Of a DNA stretch of 64,000 bases, positions 32,740 to 43,789 are shown in pieces. The notes under the pieces are model-generated. The model had not been told where the DNA came from and did no database searches. It was given only the letters and a program-made list of their open reading frames with translations. The stretch is from NCBI GenBank assembly GCA_905116865.2, contig CAJHNH020002001.1:1076119-1140118 (forward strand), given 5' to 3'. A program made the translations under genes and the position numbers. The stretch comes from Candidula unifasciata. Lineage: Eukaryota; Mollusca; Gastropoda; Stylommatophora; Geomitridae. Each line of letters opens with the position of its first letter. Position 1 is the first letter of the stretch.

Positions 32740-33275
32740 AAAACTGAAACAACCATTTATTTTTACACATACACTGCCCCTTTACTTTTCAACATAATTT
32801 CCACCAACACTGATGCACTTTTCCCATCGTTTTATCTGTCCTTCCAAACCTGCTGCATATAACTGTGTGCTCAGTTTTCTAAACCATATTTTCACTTCAC
32901 ATTCAACTTATGTTACATGCTGAACCATGTGAGCACCCTACTGCAACTACTACAGAGTCCATTGTTATTTGCCTGTCACCTCTTATCATCTCCTCCACAT
33001 GCTGCACTAATGCGTTTGTTGCAATCTCAACAGGATGACCAGATCGGACTTCACTGACAATTTTAGAGCATCCTTGAAAACAATTTTTTTTTACCCTGCT
33101 ATGCACCGCTTTACAGGATAAACATCTGTCAGCATAAACAGGAAGCAGTTTCTTATGAATGTCCTTTGCAGGCAGCCCTTTTGCCCCCCGCCCCCTTCCC
33201 AAAAAATGTGCAACAACATGTTGTTCTTTGAAGGTACACACCATAAGTACAGTCGCCATTTTGTTTCTGTGATGT
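32740..33275 (-). pseudogene. mariner transposase, internally deleted
   Basis: The N-terminal part reads DIHKKLLPVYADRCLSCKAV and later SGHPVEIATNALVQHVEEMI, the HTH DNA-binding part of a mariner transposase. After a break, a C-terminal end reads AAGLEGQIKRWEKCISVGGN. The central catalytic D,D,D region is absent, so it cannot encode active transposase. The edge near 32743 has the terminal AACCATTTATTTTTACACAT. Confidence 0.85.
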
Positions 33276-33926
33276 TTCTGGGACTGCTTACCGTCTCAAA
33301 GAGTCAGATGGACAAACTAGAGCGCATACAGAACGTGACTATGCGGGTCATTCTGGGTTGCACCAGAGACACCCCAGTGGTGTGTATGCGATACATCCTT
33401 GGTTTGCCGATGGTTGCAGGTAGGCACAAGGTGATGCAGGTGAAGTCATATCTCAGGGTAGCTGCAGACACAGACCACCCTCTGCATGAAGCTCTGGGTG
33501 CAGTTAAGGGTCAGCGGCTGATAAGAGGGAGGTCATGGATGGCTCAGGCAGAAGACACAATCAGACAGGTTTGCATCCTTGAGAACATTAGGCGAGGAGG
33601 AGTGGGTCAAAGTACCACCTGAGCAGTCAGACTTGTGTAGAGTCATAATCACGCTGACCCGGGAATGCAAAGACTGGCCAGCAGGTGCCACAGAGGTGGA
33701 AATTCAGCAATTAATTCAAGATAATGCTTGCTCAGAGGATTTGATCATTTACACAGACGGTTCAGTGTCAAGCGGCAAAAGAAGTGCCTAGGGCTTTTTA
33801 GCAAAAGTTAATGGTCGACGTTTGGTGCAGGAGAGCCTAGTATATGATACCACAACATCCAGCTTAAGAATGGAGGTGGAGGCGGCCACTACAGCTTTAC
33901 GCTGGCTAAATAACACACACACGCGC

Positions 33927-33958
<32 letters not shown>

Positions 33959-34425
33959 GCACGCACGCACACACACATATATTGTAATTGTAACTGATTC
34001 AGAAAGCATGCTGAGGAAGATCAGAACAGGTATGCTTCGTGCAGAGTGGCATGCTTCGCTGCGGAGGACACGAGTGAGGAGTATTGTCTGGATTTTTTCA
34101 CCGGGTGACGCCGGTGTGTTGGGAAATGAACAGGCGGACAGACTGGCTGGCTCTGCACAACTTGGTGGAATACTGCTACATGATAGGGCAGACGTGGTTA
34201 GTGCCTTGTGGGTGAGCGTGTACAATGCGGAGGAGCAGATGGATCACCACAGTCTGGCGAGATTGAAGCTCAAGGCTCAGAGGAAAGGCAAGACGGATGT
34301 TTAATCAGAAAGCTACTGGCACCATTAGTATCAGAACTCTTCACTGGCTGCTGAAGATGGGGACGGAGCACTTATGGGAATGCCCCGAGTGCTGTGATGT
34401 CAGTTCTTTAATCAAATCAAATCAA
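33276..34425 (+). pseudogene. RNase H-bearing LINE: RT thumb, RNase H and 3' end
   Basis: It reads LLTVSKSQMDKLERIQNVTM, GCTRDTPVVCMRYILGLPMV, a frameshift, then DLIIYTDGSVSSGKRSA, a stop, LRMEVEAATTALRWL, VTDSESMLRKI, GDAGVLGNEQADRLAG and the terminal HLWECPECCD. Catalytic D, E, D and D of RNase H are all present. A (CA/CG)n microsatellite is inserted in frame between the second and third. It ends in an (AATC)n-like tail at 34408-34435. Confidence 0.9.
33906..33985. repeat. (AC/GC)n microsatellite inside the RNase H reading frame
   Basis: About 75 bp of alternating purine-pyrimidine sequence, replacing the short loop seen as ENQLYIHA in the copy at 4.4 kb. The reading frame stays open across it. 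Confidence 0.9.
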
Positions 34426-34446
34426 AATCAAATCTTCGCATTTTTC

Positions 34447-34575
34447 AGGCAGATGCACTTCGACTTAAAAGGTAGCTCCCAGTTAGTTAACTCTTACAAC
34501 ATGTTTTGGTGTAGGCAGTGGATCTGTTCTTGTTGTCCTTATAATAGGACCCCTCAACCCACACGGGGATAAGGT
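34447..34575 (-). repeat. SINE A, partial copy
   Basis: It includes CAGGCAGATGCACTTCGAC, GTAGGCAGTGGATCTGTTC and CCCACACGGGG. Confidence 0.7.
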
Positions 34576-34589
34576 GAAGTGTAATTTAA

Positions 34590-35760
34590 GGAGGAATGCC
34601 TGTCTGTGTGTTTTATAAATGGAGATTCAAAGGAACTCTTGTTTTTCCTTATTTCTATCATTTACATGGACAGCCTCTCTTCCTATTCCTACTTGGTCAT
34701 TGCTGATTGTGGCATACTGCCAGCTGAGTGAAATGGCTGTGTTCTAATGAAATCTAGAACAACTTCTACCGCAACTTTCTTTCATAAATCATTATTCCTT
34801 CAGCAGGTGAAAATTCAAAAGAGCAGGTCAAATCAGTCTTTGGCCCTGTGCAATCTGACATTAAAAATCCAACCCACAAAAGAATGTGTACATATACGTA
34901 TGTATGTATGTGTGTATATATGTGTGTGCTTGCGTGTGTGTGTGAGTGTTTATACATTTGTGATTCTGGTATTCACAAATTTTGATCCCATTTTTTTAAA
35001 ATAATCCCCCCCCCCCCCCCCCCCCCTCACTTTTTTTCCCAGGATTGCATTCCAAAGATTTAACTCTTTTATTCCCAAGGAACACAGGGTACCTTCTTAT
35101 TTAACTATGCTAGCGTTCCATTTGGTATGTGATTTGCTGATTATATGTCTCCAAGTGATAAAAAGAGGTGACTGCAGTCAAGCTAGTATCATAGTGCGCT
35201 GGACTAAGAAACTTGATGCAGATGGAAAAAAGAAAAAATACACAGGAAAAATTGGATGTTTCAGCAGCAGCCGTTATTTTAAAAAATTTGGCAACAAGGA
35301 GAAGAGTATCCTGGCCACTGGGGAGGTACACGCATAACAACAAAATACAGGAACAGGACTGGGTGATGCAGAATGACTTGGATTTTAAAAAATGGAATTA
35401 AAATAGTAACTATCAAATGACAGTATTAGAAGTAATGATCGTAATAGTAGAAGAAATAACACTAACAATAACACCATGGGTGATAATAATAGTAAAAGTA
35501 TTAAAAATACTAGTAAAAATTAATAACAGGAAATTAAACTAAAATACAATGTTAAAAAAAAAAGTCTGAGCAATTATATTTAGATAAAGGTAGAACGAAT
35601 ATTGATACTTGCAGGGCTCAGAACACCTAAATTATGAATAAGGCGATTTTTGCCCAGTGGACAATGTACTGATGATGATGACTGATCCTTGCCAGTAAAT
35701 CAAGATGGGATTCTCACTGCAAGATCTAGAAGAGACATTCTATCACTTATCAAAGTGATT
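34590..35760. other. BK intron, unrecognised, with short microsatellites
   Basis: A (GT/AT)n stretch at 34885-34955 and a poly-C run at 35005-35026 are the only clear structures. Confidence 0.4.
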
Positions 35761-35774
35761 AGTCATTAGAAAGG

Positions 35775-36150
35775 ATTATCATCACAGAACTCCAAACAGA
35801 TCCATAGGTGCTCCGGTCTCCTCCTCAAAAGCTCCATAAGTGTAAAACAACTGATGACGCCTGTTCTGTGTTGGTCAATGAAATGTCTAGTCCCCTTTGT
35901 GAAATGTTCATTTCTTGCAGCTCCAGGCTGCACCTCCATATCCATCTGTCTAGACAGGGACACGGAGTCATGTCCTTTGGCATGCTCCTCGGTACAGTAA
36001 GTGCAGCGCATGGCATTGATAACATCACTTCTGTCCAGTATTGGGCCAGCCATAGCAACCGCAGTGTCAGCAAGATAGTCTGCACGCTAGTTTCCTAGAA
36101 CACTGGCATGACCTGGCACAAAGATGAGTGTTAGGCTAGATATTCCTGAA
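35775..36150 (-). pseudogene. RNase H-bearing LINE 3' end
   Basis: It has AGPILDRSDVINAMRCTYCT, FIDQHRTGVISCFTLMELLR and RRRPEHLWICLEFCDD. It belongs to the same subfamily as 16105-16240 and is close to the 55-62 kb copies. Confidence 0.8.
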
Positions 36151-36283
36151 GTGCTTAGTGTTGCAATCCATTATACTTATAGAAGTATGTGTGCAGTTAA
36201 ACTTTTTTTTTTTTTTAAACCATGCAGTATAACATAAAGTATACATCTACAACAAGAGCAACAACAAACAATTGGATATTTAC

Positions 36284-36386
36284 CCTGATGAAAAAATAAA
36301 TCATGAAAAATACATTGAATGCCAGGTCCACTTGTTGTGTGGTGCTAGAAGACCAAGGGAGACAAGTTTCAACACTCGTGTTGATT
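36284..36386 (-). CDS. slo: BK channel coding exon 3: S1-S2 loop and S2
   Basis: It has 103 bp, one base completing Ser and then 34 codons. The external S1-S2 loop contains INTSVETC, with the cysteine that BK channels keep here. S2 contains [18 protein letters not shown]. The aspartate in VDLAF and the arginine at the end of S2 correspond to the BK voltage-sensing residues D153 and R167 (human numbering from memory). The acceptor is TTTTACAG and the donor follows AGG with GTAAAT; the exon ends in phase 0. Confidence 0.93.
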
Positions 36387-36575
36387 CTGTAAAACAAGGA
36401 GGAATTTTTCGATAAATTTCCAAAGAGTTTCTAGGCTAATCAGTTAAATCTTTTTCTTTCTTGTCCATTCTCTTAAAAGTTAAAGCAGTAACAGTTTGGA
36501 ATAAATTGAGTTAAATATAAAACTACAGATTTATAATGTAAAATAAGTATAACTAGTAGTAGTAGTCAATTTTTA

Positions 36576-37510
36576 CCCCACTAGGACATCACACAAGTGA
36601 TAAACACCTGATATTTACTTACCTTACTCTTCTATACGTCCTTTTCAGGACGTAATTTTTTTGTTATTTGAAGCCCCACTCTGGCTTTTGCCAGGGGCCG
36701 CAATATAGTCAGGTCATCAATATGACCAATTGTCTGAACGCGGTTTCTGGGACCTCTCCACGGTGATCCTCATCCACATGGTGGCACTTTGTGTCATCGG
36801 GTGTTTATCGCTTGTGTGATGTCCTGGTGGGGTAGAAAGTCATTCATTCATAAACACCTGATGACACAAAGTGCCACCATGTGGATGAGGATCACCCGTG
36901 GAGAGGTCCCAGAAACCGCGTTCAGCCATTAGACCATTTGTATGGTCGAGCTATATTGCGGCCCCTGGCAAGAGCCAGGGTGGGGCTTCAAAATAGAGAA
37001 AAATTGCATCTTACACGGAGATAACTGAATTGTATAAATATAACTATGACTGAGTTGGCTAATGTAACATACGACTGGCTTTACATTGGACTTAAATTTC
37101 CTGTCTCCATGTGGAACGAATTGTTCATTATTTTGAAGCCCCCACCCTGGTTGTTGCTGGGGGCCCTAATAAAACCTAACTGTTAAACAGGGCTTCTGGG
37201 AACTCTCCACGGGTGATCCTCATCAAAATGGTGGCACTTTGTGTCATCGGGTGTTTGTCGCTCAGTGTGATGTAATAGTGGGGTACAAAGTCAATCAGAC
37301 AATAGGCTTAGATTATGGCTTCACCCACTACGGGATGATGTTGTTGTTGTTGTTGCTCTAAAGCCACACCCCAGCTGTTGTCTGAGGCCCTGATGTAACC
37401 TAACGGTTGAACAGAGTTTCTGTGACTTGTGCCCAGGGGATTCTCATCTGGGTGGTTGCCTTTTGTGTTATGGGTGTTAATAGCTCGTTGCATGGTCCTG
37501 GTGAGGTTGA
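36576..37510. repeat. cluster of five SINE E copies, two forming a large inverted repeat
   Basis: Copies: 36576-36612 (-, partial), 36670-36834 (+), 36852-36990 (-), 37130-37290 (+) and 37355-37505 (+). Shared blocks are GAAGCCCCACTCTGGC, CCAGGGGCCGCAATATAG, TTCTGGGACCTCTCCAC, TGGTGGCACTTTGTGTCATC and GGGTGTTTATCGC. The second and third are near-perfect inverted copies with a ~45-bp centre, able to form a ~140-bp stem. A sixth copy is at 45905. Confidence 0.85.
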
Positions 37511-37695
37511 ACATTTCATTTTCAAAACTCAACTTTAATGCAAAGAAAGAGTGGCAGCACTTGCATATTTTTGGAAAGTTTCTGACAGGAAGAGAAGTAT
37601 CATCTGCAGCTACTTTTTTTTTCAAATGTATTGGTGTCACCTTTTATCTACAATACTTAATTATAGTCTAAGTATATATAAGTATATATACTTAC

Positions 37696-37754
37696 GAGGC
37701 ATCGATAAAGTAGATGATTAAAGATGCAATGCTCAGTAGAAACACTAAGCCCAC
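37696..37754 (-). CDS. slo: BK channel coding exon 2: S1
   Basis: This is a 59-bp exon too short to appear in a long-ORF scan. It reads VGLVFLLSIASLIIYFIDA plus two bases, which is the BK S1 helix (family: LVFALSIGALVIYFIDSS). It starts in phase 0 after a TTTCAG acceptor and ends two bases into a serine codon before a GTAAGT donor. That codon is completed by the first base of the next exon. The match in sequence, length and phase makes this assignment firm. Confidence 0.93.
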
Positions 37755-37899
37755 CTGAAAAACAGAAACTGAATAAATACATGTTCATCTAACAGTTTTC
37801 TTAAACCCATGTTCATCTAACAGTTTTCTTACAGGAAATTATATGTAAAAATGGTCCAGTACATCTGGGAGGTTGGGGAGGGAAGAATAATCTAGCTTA

Positions 37900-38440
37900 A
37901 AGAAAATATATGCCTTAAAAGGCTTCAGTTTTCTGTTCCTGTTTTTTTTTTTTTTTTCAAATCATCATCAAATGTCTTTTTCAGATTTATCATCTATTGT
38001 GATGAGTCTGCACTATTACCTGTCATACAGTTCATGGTGCACTCACACAGGCTGTTTTTCAGTCCATCTCTTCATTTCATAAATCCACTTTTGAGTTGTT
38101 GTTTTTTTAAAAATGATTTCACATACAAAATTACTAAACATTTTACTGTCACCAGGTGACCCATAGTTGATAGGTCTAAAACACACCCAAAAAAAAAGCA
38201 AAATTACTAGCACCATATGCATGATATAGGCATGAAATGGTTGGGTTGTGGCTAGGGGTGAAGGACTTAAACTGTTTACATATGCAAGAATAATATCAAC
38301 AATAGCAACCATTGATGGTATCATTATTATTGTGCAGTTTATCAGTTTAAGCCCTTTTAATAATATTTATAATTATTATAGTAGTCCACGTCCTCAAAGG
38401 CGTCCTTGTGATCTTTCCCTATACTTTAAGCTTCTCTAAG
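37900..38440. other. BK intron between exons 1 and 2, nothing recognised
   Basis: No recognised features; a T tract lies at 37941-37957. Confidence 0.4.
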
Positions 38441-38454
38441 GTTATTTAAAAACC

Positions 38455-38545
38455 AACAGTCAGCACTCGGGATATTCCCATAAGCTATCCATATTTTCAG
38501 CAACCAGCACAGAGAACCAATTCCAATGGCAACAGTAGATTTAAG
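38455..38545 (-). mobile_element. RNase H-bearing LINE, short 3' end fragment
   Basis: It contains GTCAGCACTCGGGATATTCC and the ATTTTCAGCAACCAGC stretch of the family. Confidence 0.6.
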
Positions 38546-39029
38546 CTTATGCAAAATAGATAAAAGGTTTTCTTATGTTTCACTCTGCACACACAAAGAC
38601 TTTTTTCTAAAAATCTAAAAGGCACCAACAAATTTAAACTGACTGAGAAGCTTTGGATTGAATTTATTTCTTAAATATAACAGAAACACATTATTGACAT
38701 ATGGCCTAGGAATACAATATTTGTTGAAATAACAGGAGCACACGAATACAGATTTTCTTTAGAGACTGGAAATATAACATGTTATTCAGAGAAATAAAAA
38801 ATACAAGTAAAACATTTTGCCATAATAATAACAGTTACACACTTATAAAATAAAAATAATGGGTGGGAAACTTAACTATTAGGTATTCAGCATTGCTAGT
38901 GGGAAGATAAAAATCATGAGATGGACAAAAACAGTCAGTCAGAGTAAGCCATGACAGCAAAGGACTAAGCATATTCAAGATTCAGTATAGTCAGTCAATC
39001 TTCATTATGGAGATAGCACCCCATTTTTT

Positions 39030-39155
39030 TTAATAACTGTTTGTTCCTGGTTGACTGAGCTCCCAATTAGTCGACTCTTACGACATGTTTTTGGGTAGGC
39101 AGTGGGTCTATTCTTGTTTCCCTATAATAGGGCCCTGGAACCCACACAGGGAACT
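39030..39155 (-). repeat. SINE A, partial copy
   Basis: It has GTAGGCAGTGGGTCTATTC, ATAATAGGGCCCTGGAAC and CCCACACAGGG. Confidence 0.75.
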
Positions 39156-39339
39156 GCAATTTTCAGGAAATAACATATACCAGATTACCAATATATCTGG
39201 TCCTATACTGCCTTTAAAAGAATAAATACAGACAGGAAACATTTTTGTTATATATACACTACAGTTTAAGAGCATAACTCATGACAAAATAAAAAGAACC
39301 TTACAGCAGAAGCATGAACAGCAGGAGTCTACCATTTAT

Positions 39340-39775
39340 CAGTAGGTGGGTACCTCATTGACAATTGTTTCGGCCCATTATCATCCTAGACAATCTCGGA
39401 ATGTGGGCCGACCTGGTTCCTGACTCCAGGCCACAGACATCTCCTGCTGCCCTAAATGGACGTTCGGACAGATGAAATGGTAGCTTTGCAACAAGTATTA
39501 TGAGGCAAGGATCCTGGAATATTTTTGGTCGATTTTTAAACTCCAAATTTTGCCTTGGCAGAGCTGTTAGGCTACTCTTTTCGATTTCAAACTGCCAAGG
39601 GATTTTTTTTTACGTGTGCAGCAATATATATGGACGTCTGATCCTACTATTCAGCGACCAGGGAAAATTACTAGAATTCCACGTGAAAAAATCCTAGCCT
39701 TCACTACGACCTGAACCCAGAACCTCTAGCACTTAAGGCGAACACCTTGCTGTGAGACCACGCAGCCCCCGTCCA
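39340..39775 (-). repeat. SINE C, tRNA-derived
   Basis: The minus-strand head GCTGCGTGGTCTCACAGCAA (box A-like) and TCTGGGTTCAGGTC (box B-like) are spaced as in tRNA genes. The body runs to about 39340. Pairing of the arms is poor, so it is not a tRNA gene. Confidence 0.65.
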
Positions 39776-40040
39776 GGGCCCCACTGTGAGGGAAACAAGA
39801 ACAGTCTCGCTGCTTCCCAAACAAGCATGTCATACGAGTCAACTAATTGGGGGCATCCTTCAAGTCAGAGTACATCTGAATGAGAGGCAAGGAACCAAGA
39901 AACTGCATACAAATAAGTCAGATGTGTAAAATGGATGTGCATGCAACACTCAGGTCCAGTAACAAGACTAAAGTCTCGAGATGGACAAATACCTAACACT
40001 TTCTGCCTGAGTTTACAACTGATGAATGGGAAGAAGAAGA
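39775..40040 (+). repeat. SINE A copy with GAAGAAGAA tail
   Basis: It runs from a CCACTGTGAGGGAAACAAGA start to GGGAAGAAGAAGAA at 40028. This copy shows the tail and sense of the family. Confidence 0.8.
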
Positions 40041-40044
40041 ATTT

Positions 40045-40415
40045 AGACATCTTGGGTAGTTCATGTCTGGATATATTCTCTGCGTTATGCAGGTATGTCA
40101 GGAAATGAACAGGCAGACAGAATGACTGGTTCTGTACTACTGGGTGTTGAAGTGATGCACGATGTGCTAGATGAACAGTCAAAGTCCTTTGGCAGCAAGT
40201 GAGAAATGGAGAAGCACTAATAGTCTATTAAGGCCTGGAGAGAATGGTACAGCTAGGACTGACCAGTGGATCTAGCCAACACTCTAATATCAAAGAAAGT
40301 TACGGCAAGATAGACACATAGTAAAACTGCTACCGGTGTCATCAGAACTGGAACCCTGTCCTGGCCACTGAAGATGGGAATGTCCCAGATGTTGTGATGC
40401 CAGTTCTTAACTTAG
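40045..40415 (+). mobile_element. RNase H-bearing LINE, 3' end fragment
   Basis: It has the end of RNase H (GGAAATGAACAGGCAGACAG coding GNEQADR) and the family end GAATGTCCCAGATGTTGTGA. Frame broken. It adjoins BK exon 1 (within 60 bp of its 3' end). Confidence 0.8.
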
Positions 40416-40474
40416 ATCAACTCATTTCATGTCATGTTCATAAATAAATATCAAATGAACTGTTTTTTACTTAC

Positions 40475-40783
40475 AAGAATACGTCCTGTTGTAGTCTGCC
40501 CAGAAATCAATTCACCAGCCCAGTCTTTCGCTTCTGTCATCCATCCTGTCTCTGGATCAGAAGTCTTCAAGTTGTTCTTATGGTCAACACTTCCTGTTTT
40601 TGTCTGATTACTTGCCTGAGAGCTACTTTTCTTGTTGAAGAGTAAGAGTGTTATGATTTTGTGAATCAGGATAACAACAAATCCACCGCCAAATGTGACT
40701 AAGCTGGAAGCCAAGAAGGAGAACCAGTGTCTTTCTTCTGTTTTACAGCTGGTTAGCATGCTGTATGATGTTGTATTCTTCAT
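40475..40783 (-). CDS. slo: BK channel coding exon 1: extracellular N-terminus, S0 and S0-S1 linker
   Basis: It encodes 103 residues beginning MKNTTSY. An N-glycosylation sequon (NTT) lies in the short external N-terminus. S0 follows ([13 protein letters not shown] and the next ~15 hydrophobic residues), matching the BK FLASSxVTF signature. The polar cytoplasmic S0-S1 linker ends in [20 protein letters not shown], closely matching the conserved BK WMTxxKDWAGxxISxQTxTGR block before S1. The exon ends in phase 0 at a GTAAGT donor. I chose this start because it is the first ATG in this frame before S0 and gives the usual short outside tail. An acceptor further upstream at 40945-40947 shows that the exon also carries 5' UTR. 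Confidence 0.92.
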
Positions 40784-40944
40784 GAATCTCAGAGTAATGT
40801 GATGTAAAGTCAGCAGCCACTTGGTGGTCTGCCTACACTACATGTGAAAGCCTGAAGTGAAGCTCATCAGGAGATTAGGTTCTCCAGATTTCTATAACTA
40901 TGTCATCCATTCTTGAATTCAGCTACAATCCTCTTCTCACCTTC
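40784..40944 (-). other. 5' UTR part of the first coding exon, with an 11-codon upstream ORF
   Basis: Read on the minus strand, a pyrimidine-rich tract ending in CACAG lies just above 40944, so transcription probably enters from an earlier non-coding exon. A small ORF, ATG at 40910 to TAA at 40875, precedes the channel start and does not overlap it. Its effect on translation is unknown. The splice acceptor is seen; its use is inferred. Confidence 0.5.
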
Positions 40945-41434
40945 CTGTGAAAAAGAACACAATTTAGCTGAATTTCATTTGTGAGAGATTATCAAAAAGA
41001 TAAGGAAAAATAATTTGATTAAATGGGAAAACCCCTGTAAATGGGGGAAGGGGGGGGGGGTAAATATATTAATATCCTGGCCTGCTAAACATTTGTGCAG
41101 GAGTGAAAATAAGTAATGTCATTAACTAGGTGTCTTGTAAAAAAATCAACTGTAGAAATGCTAGTTAAGCTGAGCTGCACTCTCTGTGAAATGGAACCTA
41201 CCAAAAATGCTGGGTTTGCGACTTCCTGGTGCAAAAAGGTTAATAACTACCAATTCCAGATATGTGCACAAGAGAAAGAAAATGGCAGAAACTGCCCAGC
41301 ACAACATTGAAGGAAATTACTTCTAAACATAACACACAGAACTGCACTGTACAGAATCATCTTGAATTTACAGAAAGAAGGTTAGTACAATCAGCTGATG
41401 AGATCCCTGAATAAATTAATGAATGAATCAAGAA

Positions 41435-41530
41435 TTGACATCACTGTATTTGGGACATTCCCATACATGCTCCTTCCCTTCTTTAGTAGCCAACGAAGAG
41501 TCGTCATGTTAATAGCATCAGTCGCAACCT
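41435..41530 (-). mobile_element. RNase H-bearing LINE, short 3' end fragment
   Basis: TTGACATCACTGTATTTGGGA and following bases match the family. It has a GAATGAATC-type tail. Confidence 0.65.
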
Positions 41531-41819
41531 CACTTAAAGTCACATTTATTTTCATTAATTGATAATCTGCTATTATCAGTAAGGGCTTGTCTGGTGTGCA
41601 ACGAGGATAATCTTTCTATTAACTTAACTTATTATCAGTAACCCCTAGAAAACATTTTTACTTTACAATACCACTCCAAACACGAATACTCCAAGCCACC
41701 TGCTTAGATTCAAACTGCAGGTCATTCAGCAGCAGATCACTTTGCCCTAATTTCAACATTGGTATCGGAGGCTTACTGTATCGGAGGCTTATCGGAGCAT
41801 TTGCAAACTAATAAATATA

Positions 41820-41895
41820 CAAGTGCCTAGTAAAAGTAAAACCAAACCAGCTAACAAATGCTGAAGTTGGATCTGCAACATCCTGTAAAGGATCC
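41820..41895 (+). repeat. end of the dispersed repeat carrying the 28-bp motif
   Basis: GCCTAGTAAAAG and TGCAACATCCTGTAAAGGAT match the copy at 26.2 kb. Confidence 0.5.
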
Positions 41896-41964
41896 ACCAC
41901 TAAATTTAGGGCCCTCTTACTCTTGCAACAACAAGAACCCCAGCAGCCTTTGTTTGAATTTTGA

Positions 41965-43760
41965 AATAAGAATCAACATCACAGCACTCGCAGCAACTCT
42001 CTAAGTGCTCCGTCCCCATCTTCAGCAGCAAACAAAGAGTTCCATTTCCGATGGCTCCGTAACTCACCCCTCCTTTGAGTGTTGAGCGTCGGCCAGATCC
42101 CCTGGTAACTCCTCGCAGCCCCACTCTCCTAAGACCGTAATTATCAATTTGCACTTCCGCACTGTTCACTCGCCCACGTTAAGAAAACTCTATCGATGCC
42201 CTGATGGCCCACAACGTCTAGCTTGTCATTCATCAATTCACCACCACAGAACCGGCCAGTCTATATGTCTGTTCATTTTCAAACACACCAGCATATCTTG
42301 GAGAGAATATCTAAAGGATACTAACTGCTCGTGAGGTCTGAAGTGATGCTTGCCACTCTGCATGGAGCATACTTGTCTCCACTTTCTTTTCTCAACATGC
42401 TCTATGAGTCAGTTACAACACGGCATGTGTGTACAGCTGATTCTCAAGTCAGTGGAAGGCAGCAGTGACTGCCTCCAACTCCATTATTAAACTAGACATT
42501 GTGATATCATATGCCAGGCTTTGTTGCACTAAGCAACGTCCATTCACCGTTGCTATAAACCCCCATGCACTTCGTCTGCCCCTCAACACAGAGCCATCGA
42601 TATAGATAATCACATCACTTTGGTAGGAATTATCATGAATCATTTGTTGAGCTTCTGATTCTGCAGCGCCAGCTGGCCAGTCCCCACACTCAGGACCCAA
42701 AGTGATAAGAACCCTGCACAAGTCTGATACTTGCTAGGACACTTTGACCCACTCCTCACCTTGCATAAATGTATCAAGACTGCACACATGTCTGATTGTG
42801 TCTTCAGCTTGTGCCATCCAAGACCTTCCTCTTTTCAGTCTGTTACCCTTAGATCTATCCAGGGCTTTTCTTGTCTGCAGCTACTCTGAGATATGACTTT
42901 GCTTGAAAAACTTTGAACCTATCTGCAATAGTAGACAGTGCAAGTATATATTGCATACTACCGAGGTATCTCTTGTACATCCCAGAATTACCCGTATGGC
43001 TTCATTCTGTATGCGTTCAAATTTCATCTAGAACATTGTGAACAGCATTCTTTGTTCCATGTCCATTGCTGCCATAATCTTGAGAGCATTGATTCCTTTT
43101 TGGCAGTTCACCACAACTGCCTCCTTGAAATCCCTATAGGACAGGCTTCTATACAAAGTGATACCCAGGTACTTCAGTTTGCTTTTTCTGCTGATGTTAT
43201 TGTTATTAATTGTGAGGCTTGGAACATTAGCTCTTACAATTCCCAGAGAGCACCACAAAACAGCCGTCTTTTCTGAGTTGAGTACAGCACCCATTCTGCT
43301 CACCAGTCAGTCCCTTTGTCTACAGTTGCCTGTAGCTCTTGGGCTTTCTGTTGCCTATTACTCTCCTACCTATATACAAAAACATCATCAGCAAATGTCA
43401 ATATCCTTCCAGCACCTGGTGCTTCAAGTTCTGCAGTCTTGCTTGTATACACATTGAAGAGGGGTAGGTAGTCCTGGGGCGATATTACATGGTTCTGAGG
43501 TCCATGTACCCAGGCAATGGGCAACCAGACGTGAATGCAGGACAGCTGCTGTCCAGTTCACCAGCCAGGGATAAACCTCCTTCTCCATGAGTGCAGATAG
43601 TAAAATATCATATCTGACTCTATTGTAGGCATCCTCAAGATCTAATGCTGCCATAACCGTCTCCTGTCTGTTCTGGAAGCCCTCATAAACATCAAAAGCA
43701 AAGGTAGCTAGCTGCCTATGTTTATAGATTTCTACTGAGATAATATACTTTTCTCAAGTC
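41965..43760 (-). pseudogene. RNase H-bearing LINE, longest copy (~1.8 kb): RT, RNase H, 3' end
   Basis: In order on the minus strand: RT palm part AALDLEDAYNRVRYDILLSA, later KLKYLGITLYRSLSYRDFKE and MEQRMLF of the thumb, then RNase H DVIIYIDGSVLRGRRSAWGF and SSLIMELEAVTAAFH, and a frameshifted 3' end. The RT YADD region is disturbed. An RT followed by an RNase H in one ORF places it in the I/Jockey-like group of non-LTR elements. The closest relative is the copy at 47.5-48.9 kb. Confidence 0.88.
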
Positions 43761-43789
43761 CATGTGTCCAGGGAGGCTAGAACTTAAGA

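Larger units (their letters stand above)
5479..40944 (-). other. slo: BK-type (Slo) Ca2+/voltage-gated K+ channel gene, 5' part, eight exons, continues off the left edge
   Basis: This is the only host gene recognised here. Joined exons give 369 codons plus two bases, covering S0, S1-S6, the pore and the start of RCK1. That is about the first third of a BK channel of 1,100-1,200 residues. BK channels are plasma-membrane tetramers that pass K+ when depolarised and when Ca2+ binds the cytoplasmic ring. All introns have GT-AG ends, and exon phases join without a break. Introns are 2.7, 1.3, 5.0, 15.6, 5.9, 2.1 and 1.5 kb and are full of repeats. No stop or frameshift occurs in any exon and the conserved residues are intact, so it looks functional. 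I found no exon for the rest of RCK1 between 1 and 5478, so the remainder should lie left of the window. Confidence 0.93.

Noticed and set aside
36215..36397. 60-aa ORF as one piece
   Set aside because: Only 36284-36386 is exon; the residues at both ends are translated intron beyond the splice sites.
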